NCBI GenBank assembly: GCA_027943245.1
Contig: JANDJZ010000078.1
Span: 61,769 to 125,768, forward strand
Source of the DNA: Acanthamoeba sp. SK_2022b
Lineage: Eukaryota; Discosea; Longamoebia; Acanthamoebidae
DNA length: 64,000 nt
Reading direction: 5' to 3'
The translations under genes and the position numbers were made by a program. Shown here piece by piece: positions 48,347 to 62,332 of the stretch. The notes under the pieces were generated by a model. It was not told where the DNA came from. It searched no databases and was given only the letters and a program-made list of their open reading frames with translations. Positions within the stretch are counted from its first letter, which is position 1. Each line of letters begins with the position of its first letter.

Positions 48347-50851
48347 CTACGTTCTCTCCTTGCCCGCTCCGAGGAAGGAGACCTTCTGCCCTGGCTTTCC
48401 CGCGAGCAGGGGCGTGCTCGCACTCACGGCGGACTCATCGATCCCGTCGTTGATGCTGGTGGCCGAGCCGGAAGAAGTGGATGAAGAAGAAGGCAGGGCC
48501 CCGGCGCTGCGCAGGTTGGTGTAGCTCATCGGGGCCACGCCCGCTCCGGCCGACCCGGCGTTGTTGAGCACCTGGTCGAGCGGGCTCTTGCGGAAGGGCA
48601 GCACGATCGACGACACGGCGCGCTCCAGCCGCCTCACCTCCCGCTCGCCGAGCGGGTTCTTGGAGAATCGGGGCTTCACGCCCTGCGCCTGCACCGCCGC
48701 CAACGTATTGAGGTGAGCTGAGCTGAGCATTCGCGGTGCGGGTGCGTGCGTGTGTGTGCGGTACCCGAATGCTGTCCATAATGTCGCGGTTGTTGTCGGT
48801 CTCGTCGGCGATCTCCTCCTGGATGAGCTCCTCGATGACGTCCTCGAGGGTGATGACGCCCAGCACCGTCACTCTGTCGGCCGGGTCCACCACCAACGCC
48901 ATGTGACCTGCCCAGCACCATCCAACAAATTAGCGAATTATAAACAACTAAAAATATAAGAATTAAAAAAATAGCTGCGTTGTGAGGTGCAGGGATTGGT
49001 TGGGCTTGTGCGTACTCTGTCCGCGCTGGAAGAGGTCGAGCATGGGGTAGAGGGGCATGTCAGCGCCCACGGTGGGCAGCCTGTGCAGGTTCAGGTCCTC
49101 GATCGGCACGGCGTCCTGTCCGAAACCCCACACATCGTTATGCGATTGACACGACACAGCCCCACGCTCCGCGACCGGTCGGTACCTTGGGGGACAGCTT
49201 CAGGAGGTTCTTGATGATGATCATGCCGAGGATGTTGTTCTTCTTGCCCTGGTAGACCGGCACTCTGCTGTAGCCGCTCTTCAGAATCTGGGCCAATCAC
49301 CGCGCGTCGACAAATATATGTATAATATCATTATCATTTGACCATGGAATGTGAGGGGCGGGTGGTCACGGGGCTCACCTTGTCCATGGTCTTCTCGTCG
49401 AGCTTGTCGGCGAGCGAGAGCATGAAGACCTTGGCCAGCGGGGTCATGCACTTGTCTACGCTCTTGATCTTCATGTCCAGCACGCCCTTGATGATGTTGG
49501 CCTCGTCGCGCGTGAGGCCCTCCTCCTCCCCGGCCCCGTTTTCGCCGCGCTCCTCCGCGTCCAGCGTCTTCTCCCTGCGCGTCGCTCCCTTGGCCTGCGA
49601 CTCGCGCACGTGCAAGCTCACCAGCTCTGCCAATTCTGTCGACTCACGCGCGCTACAGAGTGAGAGGGAGCCACGCGGGCCGAGGTCGGCGGAGAGCGGC
49701 GTACCGGCGCGACGGAAGAAAGTGCTCTGCGAGCCGGCCAGGGCCCAGTCGAGGATGAGGCTCACGGGCCACGCGAGCGGGTACAGGATGGCGATCAACG
49801 TCCACGCGAACCTGGTCACATGGACGGGGTGAGTTCACTGCACGCCTTGCGGCGAGCGGAGTCATGGGAGAGGAAATAGGGAGGGCCGCGGAGAGGTCAC
49901 CATATGAGGTTACCGCCGATGAAGAGGCCATAGCGCGAGCCCAGCGCCTGCGGCAGGATTCTGCGCCGACCGCAGCCAATGGTTAGAACGAGATAGACGA
50001 CGTCAACTATCCCAGAGCCGAGCGAGGAGGGGGTGGGGGCGGGGGTGGGGTGCACGCACTCGCCGGCGACGAGGATCGTGCCCACGGCGATGAGGACAGC
50101 GGGTAGCGGTCCAAAGAGGCTGTGCGTGCGCGTGTGCGTGGGAGCGTGACCGAGTCAATGACCGAGGGCGACACGGACAGCTCGGGCGGCTTTTGGGGGG
50201 AGGGAGGGGCGGCGTACAAGTAAAGGAGTACAGGGAGGGCCGACATGGCGGTGGCGTTGGCGATGAAAAGAGTGGCCAGCAGCAGGTGCCTCTTCTTGAT
50301 CACTCCCATGATGCGGCTGGCTGCAAAGGGCAGTTTAGAGTGAGTGCTGAGGTTGAAAGGCGACGCCGTCTTGTGCGGGGCTTTGGGGGGGGGGGCAGCC
50401 AACCGTATTTCTGTTCAGAGGGCGTGCCTCCGCCGTTGACCAGAATCTGGAGGGTCATCATGTCCGTCGACATCAGGCTGATGGTAAGCGTGGAGAGCAT
50501 TCCTAACACCCAACCACAGTGATGTCAGAGGTAACGCTGGGCCGGTTCGGAGTTGGGAGAGCTCTTGGTTAAAGCCAACGAAAAGCGAAAGCGAAGAGAA
50601 CGCGAAAACGAAACCGACGAGAGGGGAAATAGTGAGGGGGAGGGGAGGGGGAGAGGGGTACCACATAAGCAAAGAAGGATGAAGCAGGAGGTGAGGAGGA
50701 TGGCGAAGCTGGCGCCCACCGTGGGCAGATGGGCTATCTCTACGGTCCCCACGTGTGGTAGATTGAACGCCCAATCGGCCCGAGCCAGGGAGGGACCGAG
50801 GGCAAGCCCGAGAGTGGCCAGCCCCATCTTTTTGAAGGAGGCAAAGGTCAT
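48347..50851 (-). CDS. CNNM/Mam3-type DUF21-CBS membrane protein
   Basis: This belongs to the CNNM (ancient conserved domain) family of Mg2+-related membrane transporters. The ATG at 50851 gives MTFASFKKMGLATLGLALGP, likely a signal peptide, then LARADWAF. DUF21 membrane segments follow: ASFAILLTSCFILLCLCG, LSTLTISLMSTDMMTLQILV, ASRIMGVIKKRHLLLATLFI, an ILPQALGSRYGLFIGGN helix start and LAWPVSLILDWALAG. A linker with TRDEANIIKGVLDMKIKSVD leads to a CBS pair: DKCMTPLAKVFMLS, ILKSGYSRVPVYQGKKNNIL, PTVGADMPLYPMLDLFQRGQ and TVLGVITLEDVIEELIQEEI. The C-terminal tail is Ser-rich, with its stop at 48347-48349. I saw no cyclic-nucleotide-binding-like domain, so it is nearer the yeast Mam3 type than vertebrate CNNM (inference). 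Confidence 0.87.
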
Positions 50852-51293
50852 CGATGCCGTTTCTGTGCGCGCGCTTTGGGGTAGGGCGGTCTGTGTGGTC
50901 GTGGGATAGAAGAGGGTTGATGAGTGCACTAAGAGGTGAGCGGGAGACAGACCGTGTGCTGCCTTGACGATAACTTACGACAAGGCGGGCTGGGATCTTG
51001 GGGGCCGAGGCTCACCCCGGATTATCTCCCTCGAGTTCGAAGGAGTTGCCGCTGCCTTCCCCTCCTTCGCCTGGACCAGGTCCCCCATCCCATTGGAATC
51101 TAGCCAGGTATTCGCCATCTTGGGAATGCTTGGAATTTTGTAGCTTTGGTGATTCTGGTCTTCAACATCACTTTCTTCACCTTCTTGCTTTGAACTTGGC
51201 GTGGTGCTTGGCCCCAGCGGTGAAGAGAAAGACAAGACTGGAGTTGCAGTTCTTTATAATAAATAAAAGTGATTGATGTTTTTTTTAATGTGT
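50852..51293. other. Intergenic between CNNM-like and homocitrate synthase genes
   Basis: Both neighbours are on the minus strand. A minus-strand open frame at 50975-51235 has no ATG at its start and no recognised domain, so it is not called. An AATAAA word (51259-51264 on +) and T-rich DNA at 51280-51286 lie near the homocitrate synthase 3' end. Confidence 0.4.
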
Positions 51294-53387
<2,094 letters not shown>

Positions 53388-54143
53388 GTCTGTTTGCTAA
53401 TCGACGTCTCTCCCAACGTGGTGGCTGTAAGCGCTAAGGAAGTAAAAGCTCATAAACCTGTGTACGGCAGCAAGGTGTAAGAAGCTGGTGGAGGAGAATG
53501 AACAACTTGACGCCTCTTGAGGACAACCTTTTCCTCGTCTCCGGAGCCCCGAGGTCCAGGCCGCCATCTTAACAACTCCTCGGAGAGAACCCCTCCCGCC
53601 AAAACCGACCACTGCCGTGCTGCTGCGTCATGGCGGTTGAGGTTGGGCTTTTGTGATCACACTCCGCCTAACGCGTAAGGAGGAACTTCTGTGCCTCTTC
53701 GTGTCCTTGTGTTTTGCCCTTGAAAGAAACTGTTAATAGTATGAAGTGCCATAAATGACCATGGCCAATGGCATTCAGCCACAAAGGTCCTAAGGAAAGA
53801 GGGGAAGGAGTTTGAGGAGTGCCTGGTATGCAGCTGTATATAGCTGGGTGTAAGGAGTGGCAGGCCTCCCTCTGGGCTTAACCGGTTACAGTCACAACAA
53901 GAACACTTTCTTGTTACAAAAGAGGAGTTGGAAAAATTAAGTCTCTGCCAGCAACCATGAGTGTAAGGCACCTTCCACTCAAATTAATTAACCAACTGCT
54001 CTGTTACTCCAGCCAGCCCCGGAGGCAAGGCTTTTCTCGCCCGCTGGCGAAAACACTTAGAAGATAATCTTCGCTCTAATAATATTCGCTCTAATTATCT
54101 TAGAAAAGCAAAATTGCCGGCAATTTGTATTTTACAAGCGACC
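53388..54143. other. Divergent intergenic region between homocitrate synthase and PIMT
   Basis: About 0.75 kb holds both promoters. Near 54060-54110 a short AT-rich word (CGCTCTAAT) is repeated close together. No tRNA or other gene was recognised. Confidence 0.4.
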
Positions 54144-55817
54144 ATGGAGAACCACGCAAGCAGCACGTCCACTGCCTTCTCGACGAGGGGCGGAAAGATA
54201 GCGGTCGCCCTGGCGGCCTCCGGGTGTGTTGCTGCCGCGGCCCTACTCTACTGGCGCCTAAGCTCCTCCGGTACAGGCGCCGACAACGAACCCTCCCTCC
54301 CCTACAGTGCTCATTCTGGCCTCAACTGCAGAGCGCCGCGGCGATCTCAAGCCAACAACAAAGAAGGTCATAGGGCGTCCTGCACAGCCGCAGTCCCTGC
54401 CGGAGCTGGTGGCAAGACTTAAGGGCACGCCTGCTCCCTTCCTCGCACTTTGTCTCCTGTCTGACTATCGCGCCCTATTGGCCGCAACAGGATCATTTCA
54501 CTTAACCCAGGGAAGCGTAGAGCGCGCCATGCTGGCCGTGGACCGCGCCCATTTTGCGGTGGCAGGCAACCCCTACCACGACGCCGCCTCGCCCATCGGT
54601 ACCAAGCAGCCGCCCACAACATCGCGCAAACGAGGGCAAAACACAGGCGCGCCTGACCTTTTCCCTTTCTCCAGGCTTCAACGCCACCATTTCGGCTCCT
54701 CACATCGTGCGAGCCTCTTCCTCCTTCCGTTCGGCTTGAAACACTTCTCTCTCTCTTCTTTCCCTCTACTTGGATGCGGCCTCCTTGACTGATGCGCGAC
54801 GTGCGCCAAAGGTGGCGTTCGGGCTCGACCTCCTGGCCAAGGCCCTGGACAAAGATGGCGCGCGAGTGCTCGATGTTGGATCGGGCTCGGGCTACGTCAC
54901 GGCGTGCCTCGCCCACATGGTGGGCCCGCGGGGTCGCGTCTACGGCATCGACCACATTCCCGAGCTCGTGCGCACGTCCCTCGACAACATCGAGCGAGCC
55001 GCTCCCGACCTCCTCGACCGCATCGACATCCAAGTGGGCGATGGGTTCGCGGGCCTGGAGCAGGAAGGCCCCTTTGACGCAATCTACGTTGCCGCCGCTG
55101 CCGAGGGTGCGCACGCCACGTGACCTCCGGTCATGTATGGCGCTCAGCCTCGGTGACGTGGCTGACGCGAGCATGGCTTGCGCAGAGGTGCCGCAGGCTC
55201 TGATCGACCAGCTCAAGCCGGGCGGGCGCATGGTCATCCCCGTGGGTGCGTCGCACGATTGGAGCGCCGCTGGTCGCCACCGGAGGGCTTCGCTCACGTG
55301 CGTGGGCATTGGTCAGGTCCGCCGGGCCAGTTCCAGAAGCTCGTGCAGGTGGACGTGTCGCTCGACGGCCACGTGAAGGCGGTGGGCCTGCTCGACGTGC
55401 GGTTCGTGCCCATGCTCGCGACCGACCAGCAGCTCAGCGGCGAGTTCAGCAACCCCACCAAGCTTCTCGACAATCACGGTACCGCGAGCGCCTCACGTGC
55501 GCGCGCGCGCGCAATCGCCGCAGTGTACTGACACGTGTGCGCATGAAGGGGAAAGGATGGGCGTCATTGCGACGGTGCATCACGCGCCCGACACCACGCC
55601 GCTCGATCTCAAGCTCATCCACTCCAAGTTCGTCACCCAGCCGCGCTCGAGCGACACATCCCCCGGCAGCTCTGCCTCGTCGCAGGAGACGGTCTCGCGC
55701 GGCGGGGCAGATGAAGAGGCCAGCGGCCAGCGGATAGCGGAGGTGCAGGAAACCCTCCTCGAGCAAACCGCGCAGCTGTCCCAGCGCCTCTCCGCGCTCG
55801 AGGATCAGCGACCCTGA
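54144..55817 (+). CDS. Protein-L-isoaspartate O-methyltransferase, membrane-anchored
   Basis: PIMT uses S-adenosylmethionine to methylate isoaspartyl residues and so starts their repair. The ATG at 54144 gives [18 protein letters not shown] and a single hydrophobic helix ([19 protein letters not shown]), unusual for this normally soluble enzyme. A 37-nt intron (54271-54307) restores the frame into [15 protein letters not shown]. Family motifs: [29 protein letters not shown], then after an intron [20 protein letters not shown] and [17 protein letters not shown] (SAM motif I). Then come [31 protein letters not shown] and [18 protein letters not shown]. The C-terminal extension contains [12 protein letters not shown] and a helix [20 protein letters not shown]. 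The stop is at 55815-55817. Confidence 0.88.
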
Positions 55818-55943
55818 GGTCCACGTCGCGGCCTTTTCTCTGTTGTATTTCTTTTGTGTTCCGTTGTTGTTCTTCGAATCAACAAGAAGTCCCTCTTCAT
55901 CTTTGAAAAACGTGCAAGAGTTGGAGGTGAGTTTGCACAAAAG

Positions 55944-56401
55944 ATGAGCCAGCAAACCAAGGAAGAGGCGAGCCCCGCCCAAAGCAACGATGCGACCACA
56001 TCTCCAGCACTTGATTTTTCGGACATAGATTTCTCAAAACCGGAGGCATGCGCGGACCTCAAAGAGGAGCACGACCAGTGCTTCCACGTGTGGCTGGCCA
56101 AGTTCGTCAAGGGTGAGGTCAAGACTGACGAGTGCAAACCCGCCTGGGACCGCTACCGAGCCTGCACTGCGGTACTTTTGTGGTATTTTATTTTTTTTTA
56201 TTTAAAAAATCTATTTTTAAATAATTAAAATTGCTGGTCAAAGAAAGAAGGTGTTTTGTGCTGGGCGTGTAGAAAGTGGTCTAACTTGGTATCCTACTTC
56301 AGGAGAAGCTGAAGCACCACGGGCTGTCGCACCTGCAGGACCAGTGGAAGAAGCCCGACTGGGCTGACCTCGATACCATTCGAAGGAAGAAAGATAAATA
56401 G
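55944..56401 (+). CDS. TRIAP1/Mdm35-like twin CX9C mitochondrial protein
   Basis: A small protein of about 110 residues in two exons (ATG at 55944, stop at 56399-56401). It carries twin CX9C motifs: CADLKEEHDQC and, after FVKGEVKTDE, CKPAWDRYRAC. HVWLAKFVKGE matches the Mdm35/TRIAP1 signature. Family members are imported by the Mia40 relay into the intermembrane space, where they bind PRELI/Ups proteins that move phosphatidic acid. The N-terminal 30 residues are acidic and extend beyond the yeast protein. Exon 2 gives EKLKHHGLSHLQDQWKKPDW and a basic end. It lies about 125 bp downstream of the PIMT stop codon. Confidence 0.87.
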
Positions 56402-56614
56402 GCTAAATCACACCCTGGCAAAGGGAAGCGTTGCACACCAGGGTCAAGAGTTCCTTGTTGTAAAGACACAACGTTGGAATGTGAGGGTTTCGAAGAAATG
56501 TTTTGGCGGGGAAGCTTTTTTTTCGCATTTTCTGTTTTTACACAACAACTCGAACCAGGCGGCACAAGCTCGGGCAACCACAAGGACTCAATCACTGCCA
56601 ACGCCAGCACAAGC

Positions 56615-59312
56615 ATGAAGCGCACCCACGAGGTACGTCGCATCGAGTGGGGTGCCTTTGATGTTTAAGGTGGAATCAGATGAGTGATGGTCTTCTCCAG
56701 TGAAGCTTCATTTGAGCATCTACCGTGCATCGTGTCGCACACTCGTGTGGCGGCTTTCTTGTTGCTGCTCGGTCTTCGCTAAGACCTTCGCTCCATCTGT
56801 CATTTTTCTCATTTTTCTCTCTCATTTATAGCAAAGCACCGAATCAGATGAGCGCTCTGCTGGCAATGCCGACGTGAGGAAGGAGCGCCTTCTCACTTGT
56901 ACTCATCCATCCCACTCACTTGCCGCTCTTGATGCACGCACGGTTGTACACTCACGCGATTTACCTTGCAGCCCGAGCGCGCACTACGTCCAAATTGGAT
57001 TTAGGACTGTACTCGCGCCAGGTCTACGTCTTGGGCCTGGAGACCATGAAGAAGCTCGCCGAAACGAACGTGCTCATCTGTGGTGTCAAGGGTTTGGGTC
57101 TAGAGATCGGTACTTGTTCTCAATCTCTTTGCTGTGCTACTTCTGTTGTCTTTTTATTTCTTAATTTAAATTTTATTACTTTACAAAAACATTTTGTACG
57201 AAGACGCGAGGTGGCGTTGCTTTGGTGTTCCAGTGATATTGACACTGTGTGCGTGTGTGGACCGTTCTTCACATGCAGCCAAGAACGTGGTGCTCGCTGG
57301 CGTCAAGTCCGTGACCCTCCATGACACCGAAGCGGTGACGCTCAGCGACCTCTCGTCGCAATTCTACCTGTTTGAGGAAGATGTGGGCAAGAACAGAGCC
57401 GAGGTGCGCCCTTCCCCTCCACGCTACCTTGCGTGCGTGTACAAGTGTGTCGCCTTTTGCTAAGTGACCGTGTCGGTTTCCCACACAGGCTTGCGTGCAT
57501 CGTGTGGCCGAGCTGAACCCCTATGTGACCGTGGACGCCCACACCGGAGCCCTGGGCGACGCCTTCCTCTCTTCTTTCCAGGTCGTGGTGATGACCAACG
57601 CCAAGTCCACGTCCGAGCTCACGAGGGTGAGCACCTACTGCCACGACAACCGCATCGCCTTCTGCTGGGCCGAGACCAGGGGCCTCTTTGGCACGATCTT
57701 CACCGATTTCGGCGACAACTTCGTCGTGGTGGACACCAACGGCGAGGAGCCCGAGAGACACATCATCAGCTCGATCAGCCAGGTGCGCGCGTGCATGTCG
57801 CGCTATATCGTGTGTCTGCCTCCTTCCAACCAAGCTCTTGTGATCTATCGCGCAGGACAATCCCGCCATCGTGACTGTGCACGACGAGAGCAGGCACGGC
57901 CTGGAGGATGGCGATCAAGTGATCTTCGACGAGGTCGAGGGCATGACGGAGCTCAACACCGCCAAGCCGGTCAAGGTCACCGTCACTGGTACGAACGCGC
58001 AGTGCGCCCGCGTGGCGCATTTCTTTGTCGACGTGGGGATATGTCTTTCTGCTCACTCCGCGAGTCTCGCGGTCTTGGGAAATCACGTGCAGGGCCGTAC
58101 ACGTTCCAGATCGCCCTCGACACCACGCAGTACAAGGCCTACGAGCGCGGAGGCGTGGTGCAGCAGGTGAAGGTGCCCAAGGAGCTCAAGTTCGCGCCCC
58201 TCGCCAAGTCCTTCCTCACGCCCGGCGAGTTCACGATGAGCGACTTTGCCAAGATCGGCCGCGCCGAGCAGCTGCACATCGGGTTCCAGGCCCTGCTGGC
58301 CTACCAGGACCAGCACAACGGCGAGCTGCCGCCCGTGGGCGACGAGAACGCCGCGAACGAGGTCGTCACGCTGGCCAAGAGGTTCAACCAACAGTCCAAG
58401 GACGAGGTGCTCCTCTCCTCTTCACACGTTGCTACCAAACAAACTCACGATGTTGTTAATGTTGTTGTTGATGATGTTGATGATGATATTGGTCTCTCTT
58501 ACTCACGCCCACGTAAACCAATAGAACGCTAGCAGGATGGCCGACAAGTGGCACGAAGTCGATGAAATCGACGAGGACGTGATCAGAAAGCTGGCCATGT
58601 TCTCGCGGGGCGACCTGAGCCCCATGGTATTACTCTCCTTGAGACCGTTTTGCCCCCCCCCCCGGCGCTCTTGTGAGCCTCCCTGACTCTCGGCGGTCAC
58701 CGCCCTGTTCTGTTGGCTTCTGTGTCTGTGCGCAGAACGCCTTCTTCGGAGGCATCACGGCGCAGGAGGTGCTCAAGATCTCCGGCAAGTTCCACCCTCT
58801 CTTCCAGTGGTTCTACTTTGATGCCATCGAGGCGCTGCCCAGCGAGCTCGACCTCGCCGACCACGCTCCGTCCGGCAGCCGCTACGACAACCAGATCGCC
58901 GTGTTCGGCAAGTCGTTCCAGGACAAGCTCGCGCAGCAGAAGTACTTCCTCTGCGGCGCGGGCGCCCTCGGGTGCGAGTTCCTCAAGAACTTTGCCATGA
59001 TGGGTCTGGCCTGCGGCGAGAAGGGCAACATCTACGTCACCGACATGGACAACATCGAGAAGTCCAACCTCAACCGCCAGTTCCTCTTCCGCGACTATGA
59101 CATTGGCGTACGTCGTCCTTCGACCCGCAGTCGTGTCTCGACCCTGCGCGGTGTTGTTGTTTTCCATTCTACTTTTCTCACCCGCGGCGTTGGTTTTGCA
59201 CCGCCACAGAAAATGAAATCGCAGGCCGCCACTGCCGCGATCAAGGTCATGAACCCTCACATCCGCGTGACGCCCTACGAGATCCCCGTCCAGACCGAAG
59301 GTGAGTGTCGTC

Positions 59313-59379
<67 letters not shown>

Positions 59380-60547
59380 CACTAGGCAAGCGTGCTCTCG
59401 CTGTGGTAGCGTATGTTTTTTTAACATGATGATGTGACGTGGGCCACAACAGAAACCTTTACCGAGGAGTTCTGGCGTTCGCTCGATGGCGTGTGCAATG
59501 CTCTGGACAACTTGGAAGCTCGTCGCTACACCGACTACCAGTGCGTCACCTACGGAAAGCCCCTCCTCGAGTCAGGTATGGTCCCCCCTCCGTCTTCAAG
59601 ACCATTCCCACTGTTGCGTTGTGGGCAACTCACTCTCAAACGCCCCGCTTTGTTGCACGGCGTACCAACTCAGGCACGCTCGGCGCCAAGGCCAACACGC
59701 AGGTCGTGCTGCCGCACAAGACCGAGTCGTACTCGGCTTCCGCGGATCCTCCCGAGAAGACCATCCCCATGTGCACGCTCAAGAACTTCCCCAACAAGAT
59801 CGAGCACACCATCGAGGTAATGCAAACGATCGCATGAAACATATCACACACAACACCTCTCTCTCTCACACACACACACACACACTCACTCACTCAACCC
59901 TCCGTGATTGCAGTGGGCGCGAGACTTGTTCGGCGGCTTCTTCAAGAACCAGGCCGAGGACGTGAACAACTACCTGGACAACGTCGACTACGTGAAGAAG
60001 CTCAAGGGCAACACCAACATCGGCGTGCTCAAGAAGACTCTGGAGGGCATCGCCGCCTACCTCGAGAAGGGCAACAAGATGACCATCAAGGACTGCGTGG
60101 CCTGGGCTCGCGTGCACTTTGAGGACCTGTTCCACAACAACATCGCCCAGCTGGCCTACAACTTCCCGGAGGACCACATCACCTCCAACGGCGTACGCCT
60201 CTTCTCTCTCTCTCCCTCTCCCCCCTCTCTCTCGAGGTTGGCAGTTGCCAAGCCGGGCCCTAACGCACGCCCTCATGCCGCACAGGTTCGCTTCTGGTCG
60301 GGCCCCAAGCGCTTCCCCCGCGCGCTCGAGTTCTGCGAGGACGACACGCTGCACATGGACTTCATCATCGCCGGCACCAAGCTCCTCGCCCACCTCTACG
60401 GCGTCGACGACCAGATCTCGATGGAGGAGATCCACGAGGTCCTCAAGACCACCACCGTCCCCAAGTTTGTCCCCAAGAAGGGTAAGCTTTCCGCTGCCAC
60501 TCGATTCCCCTTGGTGCAGCGCATGTCCCCTCACCACTACTCGCTCC

Positions 60548-60612
<65 letters not shown>

Positions 60613-61690
60613 ACAGTCAAAATTCAGACGGACCCTGGCCAGCAGGAGGAGCCCAGCGGTGGCGACGAACACGATGCGGACGAGGAGGCCATCCACCGGA
60701 TCGTCGCCTCGCTCCCCGACAGGACGGCGGTGGGCGACTGGCGGTTGAAGCCGATCAATTTTGAGAAGGACGACGACACCAACTACCACATGGCGTTCAT
60801 CACCGCCGCGTCCAACCTCAGGGCCCGCAACTACTCCATCAAGGAGGCCGACGTGCACAAGACCAAGCAGATCGCCGGCAAGATCATCCCCGCCATCGCC
60901 ACCACCACCGCCATGATCACTGGTGCGCTCCCGAAGACGGGCCCGTCGTGGCGTGTCGTGTGCGTGGCGGGTGACTGACTGGTCTCTCTCTGTGCGTGTG
61001 TCTATGCGGGTGCAGGTCTGGTGTGCCTTGAGCTCTACAAGCTCGTGCAGGGCGACAAGAAGCTGGACCAGTTCAAGAACGCGTTCGTCAACCTCGCCCT
61101 CCCGTTCTGGGCCTTCTCGGAGCCTCTGCCGCCAGCCGTCCACAAGGGCAACGCCGCCGAGGTATGCAGCACCACGCGACACAGGACACGCAACACAACG
61201 CGCGCGCGCTCGTGGCTGAACGCATTTGGTTGTGTGTGCGTGCGCAGGGCACGAAGAGCTACCCGGCGGAGGGCTGGACCGAGTGGGACAAGCTCGAGTT
61301 CAACATGGCCGAGGAGACCACGCTGCAGGAGCTCATCAACCGCTTCAAGGAGGAGCACAGCGTCGTCGTCAACTCCATCGCCAGCGGCGTGGGCCTCATG
61401 TACACCTCCTACCTGCCCGGCCACAAGGCTCGCCTTCAGCAGTCGTACGCTTCTCCTCCGTTGTTGCCTTTTTTTTTTAAAAAAAAATATATATATCTTG
61501 ACGGTGATGATGCTGATGTTGATGGTGCGTGGTGGGCAGGGTGACGGACATCTGGAGCACGGTGAACAAGAAGGCGATCCCCGCTTCGAAGAACTTCTTC
61601 CTCCTCTCGGTCGAGGGCGAGGACGCCGAGACTGGCGACGAGCTCGAGCTGCCCGACATCCACTTCAGGTTCCGCCCTATCAACCAGTGA
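56615..61690 (+). CDS. UBA1: Ubiquitin-activating enzyme E1
   Basis: E1 adenylates ubiquitin with ATP, holds it as a thioester and passes it to E2s. The ATG at 56615 gives a six-codon first exon (MKRTHE). A short acidic exon precedes [20 protein letters not shown], the start of the inactive adenylation half. Landmarks: [40 protein letters not shown] and [15 protein letters not shown] (active ATP site); [35 protein letters not shown]; the catalytic Cys in [20 protein letters not shown]; and the C-terminal ubiquitin-fold end [17 protein letters not shown]. The stop is at 61688-61690. All core motifs are intact and the size is normal (about 1,040-1,060 residues). The join between exon 2 and LDLGLY is not certain. 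Introns hold (CA)n and (CAA)n tracts. Confidence 0.95.
59313..59378. repeat. (CA)n microsatellite in UBA1 intron
   Basis: About 32 CA units on the sense strand, after the exon ending EIPVQTE. A shorter CT/CA tract lies at about 59860-59895 in the next but one intron. Confidence 0.9.
60549..60615. repeat. (CAA)n microsatellite in UBA1 intron
   Basis: About 22 CAA units with one CGA variant, between the KFVPKK exon and the next. It is open in several frames (poly-Thr, poly-Gln) but sits between splice sites. Confidence 0.85.
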
Positions 61691-61938
61691 CCGAACGCGC
61701 CGTCGTGTCCCCTTCCGCGTCTTGTGCAGAAGCCAACACATCAATAAAAATACCAGAGAAATAGATATTTACATTTTTTTATCAATATTTAATAACCTGT
61801 TTTGGAAAGGGACTGCTATATTAGGAAAATCTTACTTTAGAGGACAACAAGGCAAGTGGACGTGTTGTGGCGGCCTCTCGTCCATCTTCTGAGCTTGCAA
61901 CAAGCGACGTGCTACGTTCGGCATAAAGGGTAGGAAAG

Positions 61939-62263
61939 ATGCAGGACCAGCAGGCGCTGGAGGAGCGGCTCGAGCGAGTACAATGACAACTACTACGCCC
62001 CTTACTAGGTTGCAACCTTGCTGATCACTGGAAAACTCTCTGGCCAGGTGTTTCGGGTGATGTGCAGCAAGCTGGAGAACCCTCTAGAGACGAGCCTGGC
62101 GTCGGTGAACAGGGTGGCAAGTGAGATGCAGCTCAACGTACCTGAAAAACTCTTCACCGACGCCAAGACCGAACAGGGTCCGCACCTCAATCTTTTCTTG
62201 CAGCAAGGAAAGATCAACCTGAGATTGAATCATGTTTTTTTCCCAATTACATCATTTAATTCC

Positions 62264-62332
<69 letters not shown>

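Noticed and set aside
50975..51235. Minus-strand open frame between CNNM-like and homocitrate synthase genes
   Set aside because: Begins at a TTG rather than an ATG, has low-complexity composition and shows no family motif.
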